Shown: positions 11,863 through 22,500 of the stretch, piece by piece
How the letters are laid out: every line of letters starts with the position of its first letter
How positions within the stretch are numbered: position 1 is the stretch's first letter
NCBI RefSeq assembly: GCF_000143415.4
Contig: NW_003314332.1
Span: 285,494 to 349,493, forward strand
Length of the DNA: 64,000 nt
Reading direction: 5' to 3'
Source of the DNA: Selaginella moellendorffii
Taxonomy: Eukaryota > Streptophyta > Lycopodiopsida > Selaginellales > Selaginellaceae
Program-made: the position numbers and the translations under genes
The notes under the pieces: model-generated
Database searches by the model: none
What the model was told of the DNA's origin: nothing
Seen by the model: the letters and a program-made list of their open reading frames with translations, nothing else

Positions 11863-12594
11863 GAAAGAGGAAGAAAAAAATTGTGAACCTGAGCACCAAG
11901 CCAAACTTTGCACATCATGTTCTTGAAGCTTCCCTTTAGGCCTGAGAAGAGATCTACAGCACACATTTGAGGAACACCTTATAGAGGGAGAAAGTAATAG
12001 CTATCAACTTGTTAAAAATGGTGATCTAATGGATCTCCCCCAAGTGAAAATTGACTATGTCAAAGGTAGATGACTTGTTAATGCATAGAGGTAAATCTTG
12101 TAGAAATTCTCAATTTTGGAAACTACCATATTTGGATGGATTGAGCCATTTCAGAATGGACAGAATTCTCATCATACATGGTTCAAGTGTTCTTATGGAT
12201 AAAGTACAAGGGCAAAATAACAATAATTTAGACAATCTCAATGGAGTGGAGGGCTAAACCTAGTACATATCCCTATGACTATAGTCTTAGTTGTCACTTG
12301 AAACTGTCATGGTCTCAGTTTCAATGACACTAATCAAAAGTGCAATCTATCAACAAGTTGTAGCAATTGGGCTCTAAATCTTAATTTTTCTTATGCATAT
12401 GAGTTTTAGATGGTTGCTTCTGATATTTCATGGGACAATATATAAGACCAACAAGGTTTCTTGGTTCCAAGCAAAAGATTGGTATGCAAATACAATTTGA
12501 GGGCATGCAATGCAACTTTAGTAACTTTATCAACCAAGTTAATTTTTGAATTCTATTGGTACCTCTTAGAAGGTTATATTGACTGTAATATTTC
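11863..12594. other. no gene seen; foldback-arm fragment
   Basis: The only recognisable piece is an inverted fragment of the foldback family at about 12335-12450 (AACAAGTTGTAGCAATTG...GGCTCTAAATCTTAA). The short open frame at 12051-12257 has no family features. Confidence 0.35.
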
Positions 12595-13221
12595 TATAGT
12601 GTATGTGATTATAGAATGAAATTTGGATATATTATCACCATAAGTCTTTGAAACCTTAAAGGATATATAAGGATAAAATAACCACTAAAGGCTCTTTCAT
12701 CACTTTTTCCAAGGGAGAGAGATAATATGCATTATATATAGTATTAGAGTAAATGGTATAAGTATTTATTTAAAAATAAGAGATACCTTTGAGCAAAGTA
12801 TATTTCCACCTTTATAAATTAAAATTATACATATTGGATATTTATGAGTACATCCTTCATTTTGTAGAGTATCCATGGACGAAGGTATCTATTATGGGAC
12901 TATGATACGAGTGAATAATTAGTTATTTCATATTATATAGATGATTTATATAATATAAGGATTGGGTAAATTCAATGCAAAAATGGAAGTGTTATTTCCA
13001 CTTGGCTCAGTAAGGGTTATTAGTCAATGGTCAATAAGGACATTAACATCTCTAAAAGGGCGGTGAGTATAATATATATGATAATGGGATGAAATTTAAA
13101 TATACTATCATTATGAATCCTTGGAGGATATATAGAGATAAAGTAATCACTAAAAGTTTTTTCATTAATTAATTACCCATTTTCCAATTGATTTAAAGGG
13201 AGGGAGATCAAATGCCCTACA
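12595..13221 (+). mobile_element. degenerate TRIM-type element (family 2), plus orientation
   Basis: Two related ends, 12595-12735 and 13068-13221, match the 162-bp LTR of the complete copy at 57994-58666 in opposite orientation (landmarks: GGATAAAATAACCACTAAAG and GGGAGAGAGATAA). After the first LTR comes TAGTATTAGAG, a decayed initiator-Met tRNA primer site. Before the second is a purine-rich stretch. No coding capacity. Confidence 0.55.
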
Positions 13222-13289
13222 ATTTCCTCCCTTTAAATGGGTTTTATCTTTTGTTGTAAACCTTGACATTCATGGATGAAACAAAACCA

Positions 13290-13625
13290 CTTAACAGCAA
13301 CATACACAAAAAACCTAATTGGCTTTAGGCACCCATTCAAATATAATTAGATTTGTATTAGACTTAATAAGCTTTATATCACCTTCCAATATTATAAGAT
13401 ACCTTTTGTCCTTTTTTCCTTAGTCCCTTGCCCTTTTTGAGAAATACTTAATTAGTCACCAGTCAAAGAGAGAGAAATTAATCATGTAATGGCACTAAAA
13501 AAGAAAATAAATGATTATATAGAAAGTCATTAGTACTCATACTTAGCCCCCAAGCATTTTATATCAATCTCCATCTCCATCCCCAAGTTTTACCAATATT
13601 CCACTTTCACCTTCATATAACAATC
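13290..13625. repeat. repeat present inverted at 42536-42960
   Basis: The segment with GCCCTTTTTGAGAAATACTT and ATCATGTAATGGCACTAAA is found in reverse complement at about 42780-42930, and its continuation (TTTATATCAATCTCCATCTC) at about 42720-42770. A weaker relative lies near 9700-9860. Function unknown; it is the flank into which the LTRs at 37025 and 41596 are inserted. Confidence 0.5.
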
Positions 13626-13673
13626 TTTTTTCTGTTGGGGGTTTTAATGAAGTTGAACTAAAGTGTAAGTAAC

Positions 13674-14199
13674 CAAAGAGAACAACTCGAGAGACGATCC
13701 ATAAGGGTTCAAATATAAAGGGAAAGGGCCCATGAATAAGAGTGCACCTCGTTTTCTAATCGGTTAAAGGTCTTGGGATATTGAGTTTGAATAGTATTGG
13801 GCTAGGTGACCTCTCAGGAAGTCTAAATTCATGAACTTACATTTAGTATTAGAGAGGTCTTAGGTCCAACTTTATTGGTTGGCTAAAAGAATCACACCAC
13901 ATGTTGATTGACATTTGGCAGGTTGATTGACTGGGCTCGACCCGAGGGGTAGGATGTCAAGAGAGTGGGGCCCTTAAGAGAGCTGTAGCTCTCAGCTTCC
14001 GTTCACAAAAGCGTGAACTTGCAGGGAAGCATGGTAGATTATAAGCAACCAAAGAGAACAACTCAAGAGACGATCCATAAGAGTTCAAATATAAAGGGAA
14101 AGGGCCCATGAACAAGAGTGCACCATTTTTTCCAATTGGTTAAGTGTCTTGGGATACTTGGGGTTAAGTGTCCTTGGGTTTGAATAATACTCGGTTGGG
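13674..14199 (+). mobile_element. TRIM-type element (family 1), plus orientation
   Basis: The 5' LTR 13674-13841 starts TGTAAGTAACC and ends GAACTTACA. It is followed at once by TTTAGTATTAGAGAGG, a decayed initiator-Met tRNA primer site. The non-coding internal part ends in AGGGAAGCATGGTAGAT, a purine-rich tract. The 3' LTR starts at 14040 (TATAAGCAACC) and is cut short at 14199, where the LARD LTR begins. It is the older, opposite-strand relative of the array at 38286-39279. Confidence 0.65.
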
Positions 14200-14874
14200 T
14201 GTCGCAAATGTGACTTCGGGTATCGAAAGTTACTTGTCAGCTAGTTCTTTCGGATATTCTTTCCTTACTACCACAACGGCAGGAGGTCGGTATTGCTGGG
14301 CTCGTTATCAGTTCCCACTTGAGCTAGTTGAGAAACTAGTTATTGACCGTGTACTTAAATCGGATAAACATAAGGTAGGAACCCTATGTGTTTCTTGCTG
14401 AGCATACTCGGCTTGGTTTGAGAAACTCTTGTCATTGGCTTGCGTTTACTAGTATCAAGAACCCCCGTGATATTGAGATTGGTCCCTCAATATTTGCTAG
14501 ATGATAGCTTACTGTGTCTACCAAACACTCTCACTATCATGCCCTTTGTATTAATCTCATTTTTATCCCAAATGCTATTTATGGAAAGTGTCTAGATTTG
14601 CTCATTTGGCATATCTACGGAATATAGAGATTGGCCTGAACACAATGGTGTTCATCCCGTGTCCAAATTTGCAATCTAGCGCCATTCCATATTTAGTAAG
14701 TTTTAAGTTTATCCTAGAGACTAACTCCTGGTACTAAGGGTGGCTTGGGATGTGTTCCTCAAGGAGCAGGGGGGGGGCAATTCCAAATGTATAGTAGGGA
14801 TAGTGGGTAGGTCGGGCATGGCCGACCAACCTGAGGCATAGTCTAGCTCTCACTTGCATGCCTATCCTTGTTTT

Positions 14875-16644
14875 TGTAAGCGACTAATTTTTCCATTCTA
14901 CTTTAGTCACTTAACCACACCTTCGACCGCTTGGAGGAGTCTTATTCACAACCTCCTTAAGTCCAATTCAGGACTTGGGACTTGCTAGCCCAAGAATGGC
15001 ATCCATGCCACTCATCGCTTGCACTTAGTCCAAGTGCTCCACATGTCTGGTCCCAAGACCAACACCCAAAGGCACCACTGACATATCGGCCCATTATGCT
15101 AAGGCCATACCCATTCACCTTTGCCGCACTAGTGGTCCAATACCACTTGCATCACAATCCCGTTTCTCCAAGACTGGGCCATCCGTCCATGAGTGGTCAA
15201 CCCAGATCCACTCTTTAGCATCCTTAGGATGCCCACAGACATGGGGAATAGCCTTCCCCAATATCCCTTTGTCAGTTCCTACCAAGTCCCTTTTCTGTCC
15301 ATGGCCATGTTCGCCACACTACCACTCGATCAAGGCCCACAGGCCCGACCACTAAGTCCCATGGTCCTCCGGGACTTCCTCACCATGTGACTGTATCCTT
15401 AGTCACCACACTAGAGGACTGCTCTTCCTCCTTTCTCCATTTGGGACTCCGGGACAACATTTCGAAACACCGTGGGCTTATGCGAGCCCCGTGGGTACTC
15501 TCCCTACCTTCCGCCTTTAGGTGCTCTAGCCATGGGCTTAGAGCGAGGTTCCGTTGAGCCACGCCTGGTATCCAAGTAGGTAGTGCCACCCACACTTGGA
15601 CTGGGAGCATCGGCCAGTCGATCTCCCGGGGGAACTAGAGCCGGCTCTTGAACACTTCACCAAGCTACCCCGCTTGTCGGTCCATGTTCACTCTAGTCTT
15701 GGACTTCCCAGTGGTCAACTCATCACCCAACACTGGGTCTGGCCTTCCTAGGCCAAACTGGCCTTTCCTGGCCAAACTGGCTCCACTGCAGTCCTCCCCC
15801 CCACTATACTTTTGGAGCTCACCAAACCCCCCAGGGTCTGGGAGACGAACGCTTTGGGCTTTCACCCTCTCAGACTCGAACTCGGACTCGGACTCGGACT
15901 CGAACTCGGACTCGGACTCGGGCTCGGTCTCGGCCTCTGCCTCGGTCTCGGTCTCGGTCCCGGTCTCGGTCTCGGTCTCGGTCCCGGTCTCGGTCTCGGT
16001 CTCGGTCTTGGTCCCGGTCTCGGTCTCGACCTCGGACTACATCTCGGGTCCTTCTCGGACTCCATCTCGGATTCCATCTCGGGTCCATCTCGGACTCCAT
16101 CTCGGACTCCGTCTCGGTCCATCTCGGACTCCATCTCGGACTCCATCTCGGGTCCATCTTGGACTCCATCTCGGGTCCATCTCGGACTCCGTCTCGGTCC
16201 ATCTCGGACTCCATCTCGGACTCCGTCTCGGTCCACCTCGGACTCCATCTCGGACTCCACTTTGGACTCCATCTCGGACTCCATCTCGGACTCCACCTCG
16301 GACTCCATCTCGGACTCCATCTCGGACTCCATCTTGGACTCCACTTCGGACTCCACTTCGGACTCCATCTCGGACTCCATCTCGGACTCCATCTCGGACT
16401 CCACCTCGGACTCCACCTCGGACACTTCCACGTGTCATGTGTTGGTCCTTTTTGGGTCCCTTTTTGAAGCCTCGCTTATTGCTCGCTTCGTGCTTGTTCC
16501 TCAAGCACTTTGTTGGGAGTTCCACTCCCGCTCTCGACCTTTCAAGTCGGAGCTTTTAGTCCAAACGTGTTACGCTCGTTTGGCTTTCACTTCGGCCACT
16601 ACCACGTGGCACCCTTTCCAGCCCTAGGGATTTTGTGTCTCACA
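14875..16644 (+). mobile_element. solo LTR, simple-repeat-rich family, with 5-bp TSD
   Basis: Bounded by TGTAAGCGAC...GTGTCTCACA and flanked on both sides by GTTTT (14870-14874 and 16645-16649), a perfect 5-bp target duplication. The empty site is seen in the sister LTRs (CCTTGTTCTACGTCC near 36265, CCTTGTTCTGCATCC near 53928). No internal region, so it is a solo LTR. It carries a CTCGGA-type simple repeat. Relatives are the fragment at 28404-29386 (minus) and the LTR starting at 59299 (plus). Confidence 0.8.
15869..16431 (+). repeat. CTCGGA / CTCGGACTCCAT tandem repeat
   Basis: About 560 bp built from CTCGGA, CTCGGTCTCGGTCC and the 12-mer CTCGGACTCCAT. Because the unit length is a multiple of three and lacks stops, it is open in several frames on both strands and yields long Ser/Asp, Arg/Asp or Glu/Met repeat proteins; these are artefacts of composition. 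The same simple sequence occurs, inverted or diverged, at 28660-28970 and 60105-60370, always in the same LTR family. Confidence 0.85.
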
Positions 16645-17060
16645 GTTTTATGTCTAGCTTGGGTTTAAGCCCAAGTTCCATTCTATGCTAGTTGGTGGAG
16701 TACCCATATCCTTGCGTTAGGCCACTGGTATGCCGAAATAGCTCCAGACTCCGTTTGGCTCTGTTTTGCATGCTGGTCTTGGCAATGGGATGTTGGCTGC
16801 TCTAGGACTGTTCCAAGTCGCTCTAGGCTCCTGTCCCTTCACTCCTTGGGCTGTATGTTTGGGAATTGCTCTGTGGTCCGGTTCCGTCACTCCTTGGCTC
16901 CATACTTGGGAGTTTGGCACTATTTCTTCATTCAATGGCCCAAGGCCTTAAACCTCGGGTTCCACACCACTGTCCTATGGACATGTGGCATGTGACACAT
17001 GGCATATGCATAAAGAGGGTTTAGGTTCCGCTTCGTTATGGTAAAACCACGTATGCTACA

Positions 17061-19100
17061 TTTGGTATAGAGAATGAGTCTCAGCGAGTACTATTCAATG
17101 AGATTGGGCAACTAGTCTCGTTGCATACGAAGAGATGCAAATGATGATCTGAGTGGGTACACGTTTGGGTGCAAAGGCTTTGCAATCGTTCTTTGGGTAT
17201 GGATTTGGTTACCTTTTTGTACTGTAGTAATGTGAGCTTGTTCTTGGGCTCATAGGATGGATGTGAGATGTTCCATTTACACGAGTTTGCGCTTGGGCGA
17301 GTGAGTGAGGCACATTAGCAACTCAAGGATACACTTTGAGTTGGCAGGATTAATGTCAGCCTATCGGTGGTTCCATGAGTTGTTTCATGTACCGTAGGTG
17401 AAAGTAAACCTTCCTTGGATTTGCTATGAGTGGCAAATAGGCTGGTCTGTAGTTGTTTAGCAAGGCACTAGTGGATCCTTCCTAGGTATGATTACAAGTG
17501 GATCAATCAAGACTATAGGGATTAGTCTATTGATTTAAGTAATTATTGCCATGCTCTCTCATAAACTTTTCTTGGATTGGACTGAAGGTAGTGCAAAAAC
17601 AAGCTTAAGGTTTAGTCAAAGATGAGACCGAAAAGAAAGTCGTTAGGGATGAAGGACCAAATACATAAATCATTTTCTCTTTTTGGAGAGATGATTCGCA
17701 ACGAGGTGTGACTCATTGCCCGTGTTCACATTATGAAATCAAGAATCCCTACTTTGGTGCATATTGGAAATGATGGTTTTGCAAATGGTGAGTCAAGGGA
17801 TGGATAGTGGTGAAGCGCTATACCATTTTGTCTAGGATTGCTATTGAAGACTTGGGTTACAATGCTCAATTCTTTTCCAGAGAACTTTGCTATTGCTCTT
17901 GAATAGCTTGGTGTTAGATTATTTTTTGAATTTGGTTGGAAAGAAAGTGGCAAAAGCTTATCTATGTTGTGAACAAAAGTTAGTGGTATCGGTGGAGTGT
18001 GGCATTTATGTTGCATTTTATCGAATTGAGTTGGCACTTGATATTCATATAGACCTTTGAAGTAATGGCAATGGCATTGGCATTGCTTGTGATGTTTAAT
18101 TGATGCTTAATTGCTATTGAAGCCATTATGATTTCCATATCATATCCATGTGATAATAAGCAATATGTTTACGAAGTTGTTTGGGTAAACGATGATCAAC
18201 CCCAAAGTGGTTGGTGGAAAAGCTAATCTACTTGCAAGTAGTAGCATTGTAGTAGCTTTGATTAAGTTCTTGATAATGGTCCATTATGCTAAGCTTAAGT
18301 TGGTATCTTGCTTCCATAAGAGTTTGCCCATGAGGTGTTAGAAAAGTTATAACATTAATTTGCTATAGCTTGTTGATTGATCTATTAGCATTTGGAGTAA
18401 ATTGTTGGATAGAGAAGATGTGTAGTTGAGGCATTGACATCACTATAGCACTTGTGTGAGTGGAAGTGGCATTGTTGATTCGAGTGATGAGGAATTTTCC
18501 TTAAAGCTTAATTTTCCATGTCATTTTTCTTGTTAGTGTTTTGGCTTCACATTGGATCTTGAAGGTGGTTGAAGAAGAGTGTTAGTGCAATGTAGATATC
18601 CGAAGATGTGGTCTTCATGATCAAGCCTTAGATGTTCACTTTGCATTTTGTGGATGTCAATGTTGGATGTCAAATAAACGAGCAAAGATGTTCAATGCTT
18701 AAGTATATTGTGGGTCATGAGAATTTTGTGTTGAGGTGAACCTATGTGAAGTTGTTAGTAGGAAGAAGTTAGTTGAGTCTTGAAAGTTTGCATTCCTAAA
18801 CTAGGAGTGATTCTTTCTCTAGGATGGAAAATTTTCTACAAATTTTCTCAAATTTTTCCAATGGCTGATCTATTGATCATTTTGCTTGAAAACCATTCCG
18901 TTTTCGTAAGTCAATACAAACTAGTGAAGGGGTTAGAGTTGACTTCAGTTAGCTTTGTAGTTTGTATGATGCAACCCAAAAGGGATGCTGACTTTTGGAG
19001 CTAAGGCAATTAAGTTGGATAGAGTCTAGAGTTAGTGTAAGAAAATGGCTGTTACGCTTTTCTGAGAAGGGTGACCTTTGTGCCTTTTTTCTGTAGCGTT
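17061..19100 (+). mobile_element. LARD copy 1, internal region (left part)
   Basis: Non-coding sequence co-linear with 54379-56450 of copy 2 (landmarks: GGTACACGTTTGGGTGCAAAGG, split here as GGTACACGTTTGG and GTGCAAAGGCTT; CCATTCCGTTTTCGTAAG near 18893). No gag or pol frame can be read in either copy, which fits a large retrotransposon derivative mobilised in trans. It breaks off at about 19100, where a TRIM family 2 LTR fragment begins, and appears to resume at 33436. Confidence 0.65.
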
Positions 19101-19102
19101 GT

Positions 19103-19586
19103 TGTAGCGCACTTTATCTCTCTCCCCTTAAACCAACTGGAAAAAAGCTCTATTTCATTAAAGTGGGAATTGTCATTATCCCACTTGTAAAATAAGGTTT
19201 CCAAACCTTTATATAGTATATAAATATAACAAAATTCAACTGCATTGAGGCACATGCCATTTTATTTTAAACAAGGAAATGTCTACTCAATCACTTCTCC
19301 TCCCCCTGCCACTGCTTCACCTCTCTCTTCTCCTTGTCATTGTCGTCCAATTTCTTTCCATCCTTTTAATATTGGCTCAGTTGCTCCGAGTCTAGGTGGA
19401 GCCCAAGTCCCCATTCAATCTTTACTTTCCCCTTATTAATAAAACAACTTCGTAGACTTCCAATAACATGCTGTAACACTTCTAGTATAATGCAAATCCT
19501 CTCAAAGAATTGTCTTTTAATATTAATACAATGACATGGAACCCCATGCCATAATAAGTTACATTTTTAAGTAAATACATGCCATC
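19103..19586. other. TRIM LTR fragment and gene 3' flank
   Basis: 19103-19145 (TGTAGCGCACTTTATCTCTC onwards) is the end of a family 2 TRIM LTR. The rest is AT-rich 3' flank of the minus-strand gene that ends at 19587; no other gene is visible. Confidence 0.5.
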
Positions 19587-22500
19587 TCAGACTGTTATTT
19601 TTTGCCTCCAACGACTATACAATAATCTTGGAATTTCATCACTCTCCACACTATCAGGATTTAAATCCAATAGTAATGCCATCTCTTCTTTAATATGTCC
19701 ACGCTCATGTTCAGTGGTCGAAGAACCCATCCAGTTGAGCAGATTATGGAGATGCGGATAGTGCTTGGCTAAACAATATACATGCCATAAATGATGACTG
19801 GTGTCTGTCCGATCAAATGGCTTCTGATATACCGTTCCATCTGCCATTTGGTTAATTTCTACAGCCACCTCCTGGACTGGCCGGTTCTCTATCACCATCG
19901 CTCTAAGCCGTTTTGCAAGGTCCCCCAGAACATACGGTTTCTTCTCCCTAGTTTCCATACTGCAAGAGATAGGGTGCACTGCATATGTGTGCGTGTTCGC
20001 TACAGTTTTAATCGGCGAGTCATCGATGATGAGGATTTCACTTGACCTAGTAGTCCGGTTCATCACTACAGCCTCTGGCTTGACGAAGATGGGCTTGCTA
20101 CCCCTCACATGGACCATAGTCAAGCAATCCTCCTGCGTTAGGAGAAAGTCAAATGGTAATATTACTCGCGTCTGATCGTGCATCATCTGTAGCAACGTTA
20201 ATGCATTGTGGCGCATCATGGATGTCCAAACTCCCAATTGCAAATTGAACCCGGCCCTCTGTTTTAAGTGTCGCATGGTCATTATTAGATCCCGCAGTTT
20301 CTCCCGTGTGATTAATGTGAATCTATCTCTTTTGACCAACTTGCTACCGCAGGCTTTGGAGGGTGCAGTGACATTCGAGGACGAGCCACGCTCATGGGAG
20401 AAAAGGACACCATTCAGATCAAAAACGATACAGTACCTTCGCTGTGACTCTGAAATGAAATGCGTTAGCATAAAAAATGGTACAAGTCAATTTTACCATC
20501 TACAATATTAGCGAATGGTGCTCCCGATGGTTGTTGAGAGGGTTTTGGTCGAGGAAACGTGAAGGGCGGAAATACTCTCCTCTGCAATGTGGGGTCAATC
20601 GCATCCGATGGCGTGTGGGCACATGCCATTTCAGCTGTAGACTCTGGTACAACTGGCTCAACAGTGGCATGGGGTGGTTCCGATGGCGTGTGATCACACG
20701 CCATTTCAGCTGGTGCCTCCTTTGGCAAAGTGGACATGACCGAACAGGCAGCAGGGGCAGTGTAGGGAGGTTCCAACGGTGCGTAGTCAGACGATTGGGC
20801 ACACGTTGAGTCCGTTGGAAATGAGGATACGACCAGCTCGGCGGCTGGGGCGGCCTCATGCGGGTCCAATGGCGCCTGGTCACCGTCAGTTGGATACGTG
20901 GACAAGATTGACTCAGTGGTATGGGCAGCATCAAGTGGAGTGTGGTCAGCTTGCTTGGCGTTGATATGGATAGTAGCCTCCACCAGCTCTGATGACTCTT
21001 GCAGGCAAGTAGAGTCCACTAGCGGATCCATATGCATGTCCAAATATCTCCCTTCGATTGAGATGGTATCCTCCCGTGCTACTAAAAACAAACTCATTAG
21101 CACATTGAATCGACTATACTGTATTTACCATCAACTGCTATTGAGGAACTAGGACCGATATCACTTGGGCGCACTGCTGATTCTGAAGGATTGGACATAC
21201 GTTTCGACCCTTGCTTGGCACTATCCTTCCTCGACACTAAAGGCTAGAGTTTGTATCTTAATTCAACTGAATAATCTCTACTTACCATTTGCTCTACGAC
21301 CTACATAGACAATGTTAGAAATGGTAAAAGGTTAGGAATGGATGTACTATTATTTACCTGATGGTTTGTCTTGTATGACCTTCCTCCGCTGCTCTTTGGC
21401 CACCTCAGGCTGGCCATTGTCGTCATCATCGTCGTCGTCGTTATTGTAATCGTCACCATTGTGAGGACCATCCAAGTCCTCTTCGTCCTCCTCTTCTTCG
21501 TCCTCCTCTTCGTCCTTCTGCTCTTCCTGCTCATTATCTTTCTCTGGCTCTTCATCCCCCTCCTGCATTTCTTCCATAGGCTGCTAAGGCTGGATGGCTT
21601 GTTCTTCCAGGACCATCTTGGGAAAATCATCTGGCCGAGTCTCCATCTTAAAATACAAGACATCCATAGCCTGTTTTAGTGCATGACCTAGGACCGTATC
21701 CTCACCCGACTGTCTTAACATGGTTTCTGCACGTTCTTGCACCCTTCGAAGACGACAAGATGAGAAAAACGTGGCCCTGACTTGAAAAGCATCCCTCATC
21801 CATTGTACCTCTCCATTGAGATTGGGGAATGGGAGTCCGCCATAGGAATCTGAGTCAGGAGGTGGTGATTGGCTGCTTTCACTCAGCCCTTGATCTGCAA
21901 TGAATGGCATGAGCACACACGCCATAATCGCGAGGCATTACCTATCATCTTTTCGTTGCCCTTCTTCCTTTTCGAATCAAACGCCTCTGATCCCGACGAC
22001 TATCCAACGTGTTTTCGCTTTTTATGACCACTGTCAGTTTGAGCTTGGCTGGTGCTTGCCTGTTTTGCCTTTGAAGAAGTGTCTCCTGCAAGGAATGGCA
22101 TGAGACCACACGCCATTGCAAATATAATTTGTACCTCCTTTTTTCCTATTGCTTGTCTGTTTGTCCTTCTTCGACGCGCCACCAGTGCGCTTTTCAGTCC
22201 TCGTGTCTGAATATTCACAACGATCTATAATCAAAATGGCGTGAGGCCTCATGTGACCTTACCTTGTGCAGGTTGTGAGCTCGGCCCAACATGGGTATCT
22301 TCAACTGTAGCTGTTAACGCCGTTTCAGCATCTGGGGGTGGCCACGCTCCTGCATACAGAGCTTGTGAGATAACATTTAAACTTAAAGTGCGTACTCACC
22401 AGGTTCGCAGAGAAGATATTGTTTTTCTTTGGCAACTGTAATTATATGCTCCATTGAAGTCACCTCTTCAATGGAGTTTGTCACCGCAACACACGGGACA

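Larger units (their letters stand above)
14200..17060 (+). mobile_element. LARD copy 1, 5' LTR (interrupted by a solo LTR)
   Basis: Begins TGTCGCAAATGTGACTTC and ends GTATGCTACA, directly followed by TTTGGTATAGAGAATG, a one-base-deleted version of the TGGTATCAGAG primer site seen intact in copy 2 (54381). Without the insertion at 14875-16644 it is about 1.09 kb, close to the 1.15 kb of the LTR at 53233-54378, which it matches in order and landmarks. It has no gene of its own. Confidence 0.7.

Noticed and set aside
15648-16627. Long open frames (up to about 300 codons) on both strands with Ser/Asp, Arg/Pro or Glu/Met repeats
   Set aside because: They are by-products of a stop-free CTCGGA-type simple repeat inside a solo LTR, open in several frames at once.
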